Source of the DNA: Paractinoplanes abujensis
GTDB taxonomy: Bacteria > Actinomycetota > Actinomycetes > Mycobacteriales > Micromonosporaceae
NCBI RefSeq assembly: GCF_014204895.1
Contig: NZ_JACHMF010000001.1
Coordinates: forward strand, 9,114,001-9,178,000
Direction: 5' to 3'
DNA length: 64,000 nt
The position numbers were made by a program, and so were the translations under genes. The notes beneath the pieces are model-generated. The model saw nothing but the letters and a program-made list of their open reading frames with translations. It made no database searches and had not been told where the DNA came from. This document shows positions 16,571 to 25,452 of the stretch, piece by piece; positions within the stretch are counted from its first letter, which is position 1, and every line of letters begins with the position of its first letter.

Positions 16571-18685
16571 ATGAGCACGACGGACCTTCCGGGTTCGAGT
16601 CTGCTGGCCGGTCGTTATCGACTGGTCGAGCGGCTCGGCGCCGGCGGGATGTCAGTGGTGTGGCGAGGGTTCGACGAAGTCCTCGGGCGCCAGGTCGCGG
16701 TGAAGGTTCTGCCACCGTCGACAAGCGCGGATCCGGCGTTCCGGCGCCGACTCCGTGCGGAGGCTCAGGCTGCTGCTCGGCTCAGCCACCCAAACATTAC
16801 GAATGTCTACGACTACGGCGAGGCGACCACCGTCGACGGTGAGCCCGTGCCGTACGTCGTCATGGAGCTCATCGACGGCGAGTCGCTCGCCGCCGTGCTC
16901 GCGCGCGTGCGCAAGCTGCCCTGGCAGCACGCCGTGCGGATAACGGCCGAGGTGGCCGCGGCGCTGGCCGCCGCGCACTCGCGGGGCATCGTGCACCGTG
17001 ACGTCACCCCGGCCAACGTGATGCTCACCGCGACCGGGGCCAAGGTCGTCGACTTCGGCATCTCCGCCCTGATCGGCGAGAACGACATCGACCCCGACGG
17101 CAGCCTGCTCGGCACGCCGGCCTACCTCGCGCCCGAGCGGCTCGAGGGCGGCCAGGTGAGCCCGGCCACCGACGTCTACGCGGTGGGCCTGCTCATCTAT
17201 CGCACGCTGATCGGTCAGCTGCCGTGGGACGTCGGCACGACGACGGCGCTGCTGCGGGCTCACCAGTACACCGAGCCCGAGCCGCTGCCGCCCGTCGACG
17301 GCCTGCCCGACGAGGTCGACGCGCTGGTCGGGCGGTGTCTCGAGAAGCGCCCGGACGACCGGCCGTCGAGCGCCGAGCTGGCCGGCACGCTGGCCGCCCT
17401 CGCGCTGGGAGCGCCGGCGACCGCGCGGGGCTACGTTCCCGACTGGTCCGAGGGCGGCGAGGACACCACGATCCTGCCGTCGCCGCAGGCGTACGCCGAG
17501 ATCCTCGGTGCGGGCGCGGCTCCGGTCTCGCCGGCTGCCGCCCCGGTCTCGCCGGCGTCCGCTCCGGTCTCACCCGCCGCGGCTGCTCCGGCCGCCGCAG
17601 CCGGTGCCGCCGCTGCCGGTGCCGCCGCTGCCGGTGCCGCCGCGGCCGCCGCTGAGCCGGTCGCTCCGGCCCGTAACAGCCGCTTCGCCGACCTGCCGTC
17701 CGGTCCGGTCTACAACGCCGCTCCGGTGGCGTCGGCGGGTTCGGGCGCGCTGCGCCCGGCGTACGGGAACGACAAGACGCCGTCGGAGCCGGGCCGCACC
17801 ACCGCGCCGTCCTGGGCCCGCATCTCGCAGACCAAGACGCGCCGCGTGCTCGTGGTGGCCCTCGGTGTGCTGCTGCTGGGCGTGGGGACGTACGGGTGGA
17901 GCCTGACCAGCGGCACGGGCGGCACGGGTGGCGCACCCGCTGTCGCCGCGCCGCAGACCGAGCGGTGCGTCGTCAGCTACGCGGTGTGGAGCGACAGGGA
18001 CAAACGCTTCGTGGCCCAGGTGACCGTGGCCAACCGCAACCAGACGCCGATCAAGGACTGGAACCTCTGGTTCGTGATGCCGGGCGACCAGGTGGTGTCG
18101 GGGGCCGGTCAGGTCGCCCTCACACAGGACTCGCCCAAGGGCGGCGCCGTCACGGTCAACTCGGAGCAGCAGATCGGGGCGCTCAAGACTGCCTCGCTGC
18201 AGCTGAACGGTCGCTACGCGTCCAGCAACAACCCGCCGATGGCGTTCAAGCTCAACGGCGAGCAGTGCGAGACGTTCGTGTCGGCCAAGCCGGGCGAGCC
18301 CTCGCGCTACGTCGAGACGGTCAACGGACAGCAGCGGTTGTCGCCGAATACTTCGTCTCCGATACCGGGTGTCTCGATCGGTGATGACGGCCGGATCATC
18401 AACATCACTCCGACCAAGCCGGGCAGTACGACGAAGCCGGGCCCGGGGGTCGTGAATCCGCCGGAAGAGACTCCCTCGGAGACGCCGCCGGCGACCACGC
18501 CGCCCGCGACCACGCCGCCCGCGACTACGGAGGCGCCGCCGCCTCCGCCTCCGCCATCGTCTATGCCGCCGCCTCCTCCGGTGACGACGGAGCCTCCGGT
18601 CACCACTCAGCGGCCGCCGGACAACCCCGGCGTGGGCACGGAGTGCGACTCGGATGTCCCGGCGGACTGTGAGACGACCCCGTAG
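16571..18685 (+). CDS. Transmembrane Ser/Thr protein kinase with CBM2-like extracellular domain
   Basis: A 704-residue receptor-like kinase. The kinase domain (about 15-280) has the glycine loop LGAGGMSVVWRG, the catalytic Lys in VAVKVL, a catalytic loop HRDVTPANVM near 144, and DFG. The usual catalytic-loop Lys two residues after Asp is Thr. A Pro/Ala-rich linker with VSPA repeats leads to one membrane helix near 426-446. The outer part (about 463-570) resembles a family 2 carbohydrate-binding module: a Cys near each end, NRNQTPIKDWNLWF and FKLNGEQC. A Pro/Thr-rich tail ends the protein. It could sense cell-wall or environmental polysaccharide. The start is taken as ATG 16571; an ATG at 16559 would add four residues. 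Confidence 0.88.
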   Translation: MSTTDLPGSSLLAGRYRLVERLGAGGMSVVWRGFDEVLGRQVAVKVLPPSTSADPAFRRRLRAEAQAAARLSHPNITNVYDYGEATTVDGEPVPYVVMELIDGESLAAVLARVRKLPWQHAVRITAEVAAALAAAHSRGIVHRDVTPANVMLTATGAKVVDFGISALIGENDIDPDGSLLGTPAYLAPERLEGGQVSPATDVYAVGLLIYRTLIGQLPWDVGTTTALLRAHQYTEPEPLPPVDGLPDEVDALVGRCLEKRPDDRPSSAELAGTLAALALGAPATARGYVPDWSEGGEDTTILPSPQAYAEILGAGAAPVSPAAAPVSPASAPVSPAAAAPAAAAGAAAAGAAAAGAAAAAAEPVAPARNSRFADLPSGPVYNAAPVASAGSGALRPAYGNDKTPSEPGRTTAPSWARISQTKTRRVLVVALGVLLLGVGTYGWSLTSGTGGTGGAPAVAAPQTERCVVSYAVWSDRDKRFVAQVTVANRNQTPIKDWNLWFVMPGDQVVSGAGQVALTQDSPKGGAVTVNSEQQIGALKTASLQLNGRYASSNNPPMAFKLNGEQCETFVSAKPGEPSRYVETVNGQQRLSPNTSSPIPGVSIGDDGRIINITPTKPGSTTKPGPGVVNPPEETPSETPPATTPPATTPPATTEAPPPPPPPSSMPPPPPVTTEPPVTTQRPPDNPGVGTECDSDVPADCETTP

Positions 18686-18699
18686 CAAGCTGCATCAGG

Positions 18700-18729
18700 A
18701 AAGGCCGGCTCATCCGAGCCGGCCTTTTT
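18700..18729 (+). terminator. Intrinsic terminator after the kinase gene
   Basis: A 12-bp perfect stem (18700-18711 and 18716-18727, loop ATCC) is followed by five T residues. It lies 14 bases after the kinase stop and is the clearest intrinsic terminator in the window. Confidence 0.92.
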
Positions 18730-19026
18730 CTTGTCCGGCCGACCGCATTGCCGATGGGACCGGTGCGCACGGCCGGGGGCGTCGACGCGGACGCTCGGGA
18801 CCGGCGCGGGCCCGCGGGCCGGGTGGTGAACCGGTCAACGGCCGAAATCGGACGCGACGCCGCACGCTGCGGAGTTACTGTGAAACCGATGCATCAGGCA
18901 CTTTCCTCCTTTTCGCCCCGGCGTGGCGGCCGGGCGGGGACCGTGCGCAGGCAAAAGATGAGATAGCGGAACTGTGCGCGGGCCATGGGTGCTGCGCACA
19001 GCAGGTCGTCCATCGGGGAGTTCGAC
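18730..19026. other. Gap between the kinase terminator and a small gene
   Basis: About 300 bases without a convincing gene. The second half is A-richer (for example CAGGCAAAAGATGAGATAGCGG near 18950) and probably holds the promoter of the following 84-codon gene, but I cannot place its boxes with confidence. Confidence 0.4.
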
Positions 19027-19281
19027 ATGATCAGCATTGTCAAGGATCTGGCGGCGGAGGCTCTGTTCGTCTCCGACCTGCAGCCGTCCCAGTGCCCCAG
19101 CAATGAGGCAGTGGAGCAGGCTGTGACCGACATGATCCTGTTGCACGGCAGCGACGGATGCGCGGCCGAGGTGGCGGTGGAGTTCGGTGACCACCCGGAT
19201 GTCGCGGTGCGTCGCATGCACTGGGTGCACACCGAGTTGACCGAGGTCATGGAGCCTCGGCGCGCCGCCGTCTTCCACTGA
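19027..19281 (+). CDS. Conserved small hypothetical protein, 84 residues
   Basis: A small soluble protein beginning MISIVKDLAAEALFVSDLQ and containing QPSQCPSNEAVEQAVTDMIL and a C-terminal EFGDHPDVAVRRMHWVH segment. I recall similar short proteins with DLAAEALF, GCA and EFGDHP segments in Streptomyces and relatives, where they are uncharacterised. The ATG at 19027 is preceded by GGGGAG with six bases between. It is alone between a terminator and a sigma factor gene transcribed in the same direction. No function can be assigned; it has no membrane segment or signal peptide. Confidence 0.75.
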   Translation: MISIVKDLAAEALFVSDLQPSQCPSNEAVEQAVTDMILLHGSDGCAAEVAVEFGDHPDVAVRRMHWVHTELTEVMEPRRAAVFH

Positions 19282-19412
19282 AAACCTGAGCTTTTCTCGC
19301 GAAAAGCACCCTAAAAGCAACCGAGTTCGGCCGCCTTCGCACCTTTCGACGGCAAAAGTTCTCCTCATCAGCCGGTTTTCACCCAACCGGTCGTACGAGC
19401 GAGGAGGACTAC

Positions 19413-20315
19413 GTGACCGACGCGACCGAACTCCCCGCCACCATCGGCACGACCCACGACGCGCCGTCCGCGCGGGACATCGAGGACCTGGTCCGCGAAC
19501 ACATGCCGATGGTTGGCCATCTGGTCCGGGAACTTCTGAACCGGGTACCGGGTCACGTCCATGCGGACGATCTGTCCTCAGCCGGCTTCGCCGCGCTGCT
19601 GGGGGCCGCCCGATCCTTCGACGTGACCCGAGGTATCCCGTTCCACCGCTTCGCCGCGGTCCGCATCCGCGGTGCGCTCCTCGACGAGCTGCGCGGGCAG
19701 GACTGGGCGAGCCGATCGGTGCGGGCCCGGGCCCGCAAGAGCGCTGCCGCCCGGCAGGAGCTCACCGCGGCGCTGGGCCGGACCCCGACCGATGCCGAGG
19801 TGGCCGAACTGCTCGGCATCGGCGTGGCCGAGCTGGCCACGGTCGAGGACGACGTGCAGAAGGCGGCCCTGCTCAGCCTGCAGGGCTTCCCCACGGGCGC
19901 GGCCGAGGAGATGGTGCCGGAGACGTCCGAGGGGCCGGAGGACCTGCTGCTCAAGCGGGAACGGCTCGGCTACCTGCACCAGGCCATCCAGGCCCTGCCC
20001 GAGCGGCTGCGCATGGTGGTGACGGAGTCGTTCCTGCAGGAACAGCCGCTCAGCGACGTCGCGGCCCGGCTGGGCGTGACCGAGTCGCGCATCTCCCAGC
20101 TGCGCACCGAGGCGTTGCAGCTGCTGCGCGAGGGACTCAACAGCTCGCTGGCGCCGGAGCTGCTCACGGTGGCCGCGGGCGGACCCCGTACGCGCAAGGG
20201 TTGTATGCAGCGGCGCCGCTCGGAGTACTTCGCCCGGGTCGCCCAGCAGGGCAACCTGCACACCCGGCTGGCGCTCACCGACGAGCACGGAGTGCCGATC
20301 GCGGTCGCGGCCTAG
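19413..20315 (+). CDS. FliA/WhiG-type (sigma-28 family) RNA polymerase sigma factor
   Basis: A 300-residue sigma factor with regions 2, 3 and 4. Region 2 includes HADDLSSAGFAALLGAARSFD and the -10 recognition stretch FHRFAAVRIRGALLDELR; region 3 has GRTPTDAEVAELLG; region 4 has ALPERLRMVVTESFL and a helix-turn-helix SDVAARLGVTESRISQLR. The pattern RGALLDELR is characteristic of the FliA/WhiG group, which controls flagellar genes or sporulation in actinobacteria. The C-terminal 50 residues are an extension. The GTG start has AGGAGG seven bases upstream. Its stop shares the bases CTAG with that of the convergent ureD. Confidence 0.9.
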   Translation: MTDATELPATIGTTHDAPSARDIEDLVREHMPMVGHLVRELLNRVPGHVHADDLSSAGFAALLGAARSFDVTRGIPFHRFAAVRIRGALLDELRGQDWASRSVRARARKSAAARQELTAALGRTPTDAEVAELLGIGVAELATVEDDVQKAALLSLQGFPTGAAEEMVPETSEGPEDLLLKRERLGYLHQAIQALPERLRMVVTESFLQEQPLSDVAARLGVTESRISQLRTEALQLLREGLNSSLAPELLTVAAGGPRTRKGCMQRRRSEYFARVAQQGNLHTRLALTDEHGVPIAVAA

Positions 20316-21079
20316 ACCGCGGCCCCCGCTGGTGTTGCCGCCCTCGATCCCTGCGCACAGAGCGGATCGAGGGCGGTTCGCACCGGGCGGATGTCGGCCC
20401 CGACCGCCGTGGCCAGCACACCCGGCCCGGCCAGCGGCATGACCGCGAAGTCGCCCGGCCCCGACCGCGGGGCGGGGCCGGTGGGCGCGGTGACCAGAGT
20501 GCCGATCGCCCGGCCGCCGCCCAGCACCGCGGCGCCCGACCAGCCCGGCGCGCCCGGACCGACGGCCAGTTCGTGGCGGTAGAGCGTGCGGCCCGCGTAC
20601 CGGATCGTGGTGTCGGTGCGGACGTCGCCCGCGGCCTCGTGGTGGCGGCCGCAGACCAGGTCGTCGCGCCAGAGCAGCGAACCGCCTTCCGCCACGTCGA
20701 CCCGGGTGACCGTGAGGTGGTCGCAGCCCGCCGCGGCGATCAGCGGCTCCGGCCACCAGCGCAGGCAGCCACCGCCGGCGACGGTCGCGGTGATCGTGAA
20801 CCGGGACTGCGGCAGGTGCGCCCGGCCGGGCAGCGCCAGCTGGGCGGCCACGCTGCGGATCTCCAGGCTCGCGCCCGGGCCGACCACGATGTCGAGCCGC
20901 AGGTCGTCGCCGCGCAGCGGGCCCGCGCCGCCACCCACCAGATGCACCGTCGGGCCTCCCGGCCCGCCCCCGTCGGTCCCCGTCCGCCGCAACAGCAGCG
21001 GGGACTCGCTGCGCAGGACGCTCAGCCGGGTGCCGCCGAGCCCGTCCGGCTCGGCCACGACCCGGGAGAACGCCCTCAC
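20312..21079 (-). CDS. ureD: Urease accessory protein UreD
   Basis: UreD (UreH) is the scaffold that first binds apo-urease, together with UreF and UreG, during nickel insertion. The 255-residue protein has the family pattern including [41 protein letters not shown] and a YRHELAVG segment. It is the last gene of the urease operon; its GTG overlaps the ureG stop by four bases, so translation is coupled. The stop shares CTAG with the convergent sigma factor gene, leaving no room for a terminator between them. Confidence 0.9.
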   Translation of the reverse strand: MRAFSRVVAEPDGLGGTRLSVLRSESPLLLRRTGTDGGGPGGPTVHLVGGGAGPLRGDDLRLDIVVGPGASLEIRSVAAQLALPGRAHLPQSRFTITATVAGGGCLRWWPEPLIAAAGCDHLTVTRVDVAEGGSLLWRDDLVCGRHHEAAGDVRTDTTIRYAGRTLYRHELAVGPGAPGWSGAAVLGGGRAIGTLVTAPTGPAPRSGPGDFAVMPLAGPGVLATAVGADIRPVRTALDPLCAQGSRAATPAGAAV

Positions 21080-21828
21080 GCGGCGGCGATCAGGCCGCGG
21101 ATCCAGTCGGCCACCGGCGTGGCGGTGCGGTCGCCGACCAGCGACAGGAACACGGTCGGCAGGTCGCCCCGGCGGGCCTGGGCGTCCCGGTCCATCACCG
21201 ACAGGTCGGCCCCCACCATCGGGGCCAGGTCGGTCTTGTTGATGACCAGCAGGTCGGCGGTGGTGACGCCGGGACCGCCCTTGCGCGGCACCTTGTCCCC
21301 GCCGGCCACGTCGACCACGAAGATCTGCCGGTCGATCAGCCCTTTGCTGAACGTGGCGGTGAGGTTGTCGCCGCCGCTCTCGACCAGCACCAGATCGAGC
21401 GGCCCGAGCGCGTCCTCGAGATCCTCGACGGCGTCCAGGTTGGCCGAGATGTCGTCGCGGATCGCGGTGTGCGGGCAGCAGCCGGTCTCGACCGCACGCA
21501 CCCGGTCGGCCGGCAGCACCCCGTTGCGCAGCAGGAAGTCGGCGTCCTCGGTGGTGTAGATGTCGTTGGTCACCACGGCCAGGCGCAGCTCGTCGCCCAG
21601 GGCCCGGCAGAGCGCGGCCACCAGCGCGGTCTTGCCCGAGCCGACCGGGCCGCCGATGCCCACCCGCAGGGCCCGTGGGCCGTTGCCCAGCGGCTGGTGC
21701 GGGTCGATACCGGGGTCGGGATGGGTGTGCGGCACCTCGTCCGGGCCGTGCTCGTGCGGCGCGACGTAACCGTCCGACGGGTGGGGGAGGGCCCCACCGG
21801 CGACGGAGTGCTGATGTTCAGGATGCAA
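21076..21828 (-). CDS. ureG: Urease accessory GTPase UreG with His-rich N-terminus
   Basis: UreG is the SIMIBI-class GTPase that delivers nickel to urease. The 250-residue protein has the P-loop [12 protein letters not shown] near residues 58-69, [15 protein letters not shown], the nickel-binding CPH motif in [13 protein letters not shown], and NKTDLAP. Residues 1-44 hold nine histidines (HPEHQH, HEH, HTH), an extension that probably stores or binds nickel. I chose a TTG start at 21828 because GGGAGG lies nine bases upstream; this overlaps ureF by 11 bases. No ureE gene is present in the cluster, so the His-rich tail may replace UreE. Confidence 0.92.
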   Translation of the reverse strand: MHPEHQHSVAGGALPHPSDGYVAPHEHGPDEVPHTHPDPGIDPHQPLGNGPRALRVGIGGPVGSGKTALVAALCRALGDELRLAVVTNDIYTTEDADFLLRNGVLPADRVRAVETGCCPHTAIRDDISANLDAVEDLEDALGPLDLVLVESGGDNLTATFSKGLIDRQIFVVDVAGGDKVPRKGGPGVTTADLLVINKTDLAPMVGADLSVMDRDAQARRGDLPTVFLSLVGDRTATPVADWIRGLIAAA

Positions 21829-22462
21829 AGAGACGCACCTCCCAGGTGGCGTGGAGCTCGGCGCCGACATCGAGCAGGGGACCGCCCGCGGCCGGCAGAT
21901 CGTCGACTGGTTGATCACGTCGGGCCGCCGCTGAAGCCGCGATCCGGTCGCACTCGGGGGCCAGCCGGGCCAGCAGCCCGTGCACGGCGAACGGGTCAAG
22001 ACCGAGCAGCCGTACGGCGGCCGACGCCACACCGCTGACGGTCGTGTGTGCCGCGGCCACGGCGGCTGCCTCGGGCCCGAGCCCGGCCGCGCTCGCCACT
22101 ACCCCGAGCGCGACCGGCTGGTGCACCTCCCGGCCGACGGGCGGCAGGGCCCACATGGCCCGGGCGGCCCGCAGCAACGCCCGCCCCTGCGCGCGCGACG
22201 CCTTGCGCAGCGCGGGCGACGGCGTACGGGAATCAAGCCCTTGATCCAGCTCGGCCCACTCGCCCGGTCGCGCGCAGGCCGCGGCCGCGAACGCCGCGGC
22301 CACGAGGCCCGCGGTGGCCAGCTTGCCGCGCAGGAAGCCGGCCACAGCGTCGGCATCGCGCACCCGCCCGGCCGAGACCTGCGCCTCGAGCCCGCCGGAA
22401 TGCGCGTGCCCACCGGACGGCAGGCGGCCGTCGGCCAGGACGAGCAGGGTGGCCAGGGACAT
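21818..22462 (-). CDS. ureF: Urease accessory protein UreF
   Basis: UreF binds UreD and UreG and gates nickel transfer into urease. The 214-residue all-helical protein begins with the family motif [20 protein letters not shown] and contains [19 protein letters not shown] near residues 118-136. The ATG lies one base after the ureC stop codon, so it is cotranscribed and probably translationally coupled to ureC. The C-terminal 40 residues ([20 protein letters not shown]) are typical of actinobacterial UreF. Confidence 0.9.
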   Translation of the reverse strand: MSLATLLVLADGRLPSGGHAHSGGLEAQVSAGRVRDADAVAGFLRGKLATAGLVAAAFAAAACARPGEWAELDQGLDSRTPSPALRKASRAQGRALLRAARAMWALPPVGREVHQPVALGVVASAAGLGPEAAAVAAAHTTVSGVASAAVRLLGLDPFAVHGLLARLAPECDRIAASAAARRDQPVDDLPAAGGPLLDVGAELHATWEVRLFAS

Positions 22463-22463
22463 G

Positions 22464-24182
22464 TCAGAAGAGGAAGTAACGCTGGGCCATGGGGAGCTCG
22501 GTCACCGGGTCGGGGTCGATGATCTCGCCGTCCACGCGCACCTCGAACGTGTCGGCGTCGACCTCGATGCGAGGCAGGGCGTCGTTGCGGGGCATGTCGG
22601 CCTTCGTGACCTCGCGGGTGTTCTCGACCGGGGCGAAGGCCCGCTTGACGCCGATGCGGTCGGTCAGCATGGCGTCGATGGCGGCCTCGGCCACGAAAGC
22701 CAGCGACGTCTGGGCCGGCACCACGCCCTTGGCGCCGAACATCGGGCGCGGCAGCATGGGCTGCGGCGTGGGGATCGAGGCGTTGGCGTCGCCCATCTGG
22801 GCATAGGCGATCATGCCGCCCTTGAGCACGAGCGCCGGGCGTACGCCGAAGAAAGCGGGCTCCCACAGCACCAGGTCGGCCAGCTTGCCCGGTTCGACCG
22901 AGCCGATCTGCGACGCCATGCCGTGCGCGACCGCGGGGCAGATCGTGTATTTGGCGACGTACCGCTTCGCGCGGTTGTTGTCGGCAGTGGTGTCGCCGGG
23001 CAGGGCGCCGCGGCGGGCCTTCATGACGTGGGCGGTCTGCCAGGTGCGCAGGACGACCTCGCCGACCCGGCCCATCGCCTGCGAGTCGGAACCGATCATC
23101 GAGATCGCGCCCAGGTCGTGCAGCAGGTCCTCGGCGGCCATCGTGGACGGGCGGATGCGGCTCTCGGCGAACGCCAGGTCCTCGGGCACGGCCGAGTTCA
23201 GGTGGTGGCAGACCATCAGCATGTCGAGGTGCTCGCTGAGGGTGTTCCGGGTGTACGGCCGGGTCGGGTTGGTCGACGACGGCAGCACGTTGGGCTGCCC
23301 GGCGACCGTGATGATGTCCGGAGCGTGGCCGCCGCCCGCGCCCTCGGTGTGATAGGCGTGGATCGACCGGCCCGCGATCGCGCGCAGCGTCTCCTCGACG
23401 AAGCCGGCCTCGTTCAGCGTGTCGGTGTGAATGGCCACCTGTACGCCGGAGGCGTCCGCGACCTGGAGGCAGGCGTCGATGACGGCGGGGGTGGTGCCCC
23501 AGTCCTCGTGCAGCTTGAAGCCGCCCGCGCCGCCGCGCAGCTGCTCCCACATCGACTCCGCCGACATGGTGTTGCCCTTGCCCAGCAGCAGCACGTTGAC
23601 CGGGTACGGGTCGATCGCCTCGAGCATGCGGGCCAGGTGCCAGGCGTTCGGGGTGACAGTGGTCGCCTTGGTGCCCTCGGCCGGCCCGGTGCCGCCGCCG
23701 ATGATCGTCGTGATGCCCGCGGCGACCGCGGTGTCGAGGATGGTCGGGCTGATCAGGTGGACGTGGCTGTCGATCGCGCCCGCCGTCAGGATCTTGCCGT
23801 TGCCCGCGATGATCTCGGTGCCCGGCCCGATCACCAGGTCGGGGTGGACGCCGTCCATCGTGTCCGGGTTGCCGGCCTTGCCGATGGCCACGATCCGGCC
23901 GTCGCGGAGGCCGATGTCGGCTTTCACGATGCCCCAGTGGTCGAGCACGACCGCCCCGGTGATGACCGTGTCGGGTGTGCCCTCGGCCCGGGTGGCCCTC
24001 GACTGGCCCATCGACTCGCGGATCACCTTGCCGCCGCCGAAGACGACCTCGTCCCCGGGCCGGGGGCCGGCGCTGCGGTCCTCCTCGACCTCGATGAGCA
24101 GGTTGGTGTCGGCCAGCCGGATGCGGTCCCCGGCGGTGGGCCCGTAGAGAGCGGCGTAGCGGCCCCGGTCCAGAGTGGTCAT
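22464..24182 (-). CDS. ureC: Urease alpha subunit
   Basis: Catalytic subunit of urease, which splits urea into ammonia and carbamate at a di-nickel centre in the cytoplasm. The 572-residue length is normal. The nickel ligands are visible: the HxH in [11 protein letters not shown] near residue 138, the carbamylated Lys in [10 protein letters not shown] near 221, and AIHTDTLNE; the mobile flap is [20 protein letters not shown]. It starts with ATG and overlaps the end of ureB by four bases. All catalytic residues that I can check are present. Confidence 0.97.
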   Translation of the reverse strand: MTTLDRGRYAALYGPTAGDRIRLADTNLLIEVEEDRSAGPRPGDEVVFGGGKVIRESMGQSRATRAEGTPDTVITGAVVLDHWGIVKADIGLRDGRIVAIGKAGNPDTMDGVHPDLVIGPGTEIIAGNGKILTAGAIDSHVHLISPTILDTAVAAGITTIIGGGTGPAEGTKATTVTPNAWHLARMLEAIDPYPVNVLLLGKGNTMSAESMWEQLRGGAGGFKLHEDWGTTPAVIDACLQVADASGVQVAIHTDTLNEAGFVEETLRAIAGRSIHAYHTEGAGGGHAPDIITVAGQPNVLPSSTNPTRPYTRNTLSEHLDMLMVCHHLNSAVPEDLAFAESRIRPSTMAAEDLLHDLGAISMIGSDSQAMGRVGEVVLRTWQTAHVMKARRGALPGDTTADNNRAKRYVAKYTICPAVAHGMASQIGSVEPGKLADLVLWEPAFFGVRPALVLKGGMIAYAQMGDANASIPTPQPMLPRPMFGAKGVVPAQTSLAFVAEAAIDAMLTDRIGVKRAFAPVENTREVTKADMPRNDALPRIEVDADTFEVRVDGEIIDPDPVTELPMAQRYFLF

Positions 24183-24652
24183 CGCGAGCTCCCGTTCTCG
24201 GGCTGCGCAGAGTCGTCGACCAACCCGCCGCCGTCCGACGAATCGGATAAGTCGGATTTGCCAAGTCGGGGAGAGGCGGCACCGGCAGGCGTGGCGCTGG
24301 GTGGGGTGGCGCTGGGTGGGGTGGTGTCGGGTGCGGCGGGGCCGTTGTCGAGCGGGCCGCCGGCCAGGCCGCGCAGGCCCGGCACGATGCGGGCGCCGGC
24401 CAGGGGCACCAGCGTGATGTCGCGGGGGATGCCCGGCTCGAAGCGGACGGACGTGCCGGCCGGGACGGCGAGGCGATGCCCCCAGGCGGCCCGGCGGTCG
24501 AAGGAGAGGGCCTCGTTGGACTCGGCGAAGTGGAAGTGCGAGCCGACCTGCACGGGCCGGTCACCTGTGTTGCGCACGGTGAGGGCCAGCTCGGGGCGCC
24601 CGGGGTTGATCTCGATGTCGCCCGCGCCGAAGAGGATCTCGCCGGGGATCAT
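24179..24652 (-). CDS. ureB: Urease beta subunit with C-terminal extension
   Basis: Small structural subunit of urease. The family core covers residues 1-103 ([44 protein letters not shown]). After that comes an unusual tail of about 54 residues, low in complexity and rich in Pro, Ser, Asp and Gly, with a TPPSA duplication; usual UreB proteins end near residue 105. The tail is encoded by a short direct repeat and a less GC-rich segment (about 24225-24275). The ATG overlaps the ureA stop (ATGA) and the end overlaps ureC, so the three subunits are coupled. Confidence 0.93.
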   Translation of the reverse strand: MIPGEILFGAGDIEINPGRPELALTVRNTGDRPVQVGSHFHFAESNEALSFDRRAAWGHRLAVPAGTSVRFEPGIPRDITLVPLAGARIVPGLRGLAGGPLDNGPAAPDTTPPSATPPSATPAGAASPRLGKSDLSDSSDGGGLVDDSAQPENGSSR

Positions 24653-24951
24653 GAGATGGGCCCGTGCACGGTGACCAGCTTGGTGCCGTCCGGGAAGGTG
24701 GCTTCCACCTGCACCTCGGCCAGCATCTCGGGCACGCCGTCCATGACGTCGTCGCGGGTCAGCACGCGCCGCCCCGCGTCCATCAGATCGGCCACCGTGC
24801 GCCCGTCGCGCGCCCCTTCCAGCAGGAAGGCGGTGATGATGGCGGTCGCCTCGGGGTGGTTGAGCTTGAGACCCCGTTCCTGACGCCGCCGGGCCACGTC
24901 GGCCGCGACGTGGATGAGCAGACGTTCCTGCTCGTGCTGGCTGAGGTACAA
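24649..24951 (-). CDS. ureA: Urease gamma subunit
   Basis: Smallest structural subunit of urease, 100 residues, the normal length. The sequence [41 protein letters not shown] and the end [12 protein letters not shown] are diagnostic. The start is a TTG at 24951, chosen because GGGAGG lies seven bases upstream and the family begins at this point. It is the first gene of ureABCFGD. The 110 bases between it and the upstream ridA-like gene contain a 13-base palindrome (CTCCCC-A-GGGGAG, 25043-25055), which could be regulatory or a weak terminator. Confidence 0.95.
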   Translation of the reverse strand: MYLSQHEQERLLIHVAADVARRRQERGLKLNHPEATAIITAFLLEGARDGRTVADLMDAGRRVLTRDDVMDGVPEMLAEVQVEATFPDGTKLVTVHGPIS

Positions 24952-25061
24952 ACGGATCCCTCCCCGCAGGTTGCGCTCCGCGATGCTCGCAGTTCGACGT
25001 TTCCGACGTGTTACCCATGTCGATCAAAGCAGACGCGGGGCGCTCCCCAGGGGAGAAACGG

Positions 25062-25442
25062 TCAGGCCCCGGTGTAGAGGACCGCGTCGATCTCGATGTC
25101 GAAGCCGACCAGCGGCACCGGCAGCGTGGTGCGTACGGGCAGCTCCGGGCCCTTGATGTACTGCGGGTAGATCTCGTTCAGCTCCGCGAAGTCGGCGAAG
25201 TCGCGCAGGTAGACCCCGACCCGGACGGCCTGGTCGAGGCTGGACCCGGCGGCCTCGGCCACCGCGGCCAGATTGCGGAACGCGGCGTGCGCCTGCTCGG
25301 CGAAGCTGCCGGTCACCCGGGTGCCGTCGGGCTGCGCGGGCACCGAACCGGCCAGGTAGATGAAGTCGCCGGCCACGACCGCGTGCGAATACGGGCCGCC
25401 GGCCGGGGCTGCGTTCTCGGCCTTGATGGCGCGCTTGGGCAT
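25062..25442 (-). CDS. RidA/YjgF-family enamine/imine deaminase
   Basis: A 126-residue Rid-family protein. Family members hydrolyse reactive enamines and imines, such as 2-aminoacrylate formed by PLP enzymes, to keto acids and ammonia. The conserved segments [35 protein letters not shown] and the substrate-carboxylate-binding Arg in [10 protein letters not shown] are present. The ATG has AGGAG upstream. It follows the amidohydrolase gene by 10 bases and precedes urease, which places it in a nitrogen-releasing context. The exact substrate class cannot be fixed from sequence. Confidence 0.88.
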   Translation of the reverse strand: MPKRAIKAENAAPAGGPYSHAVVAGDFIYLAGSVPAQPDGTRVTGSFAEQAHAAFRNLAAVAEAAGSSLDQAVRVGVYLRDFADFAELNEIYPQYIKGPELPVRTTLPVPLVGFDIEIDAVLYTGA

Positions 25443-25452
25443 TTCGTGTCTC

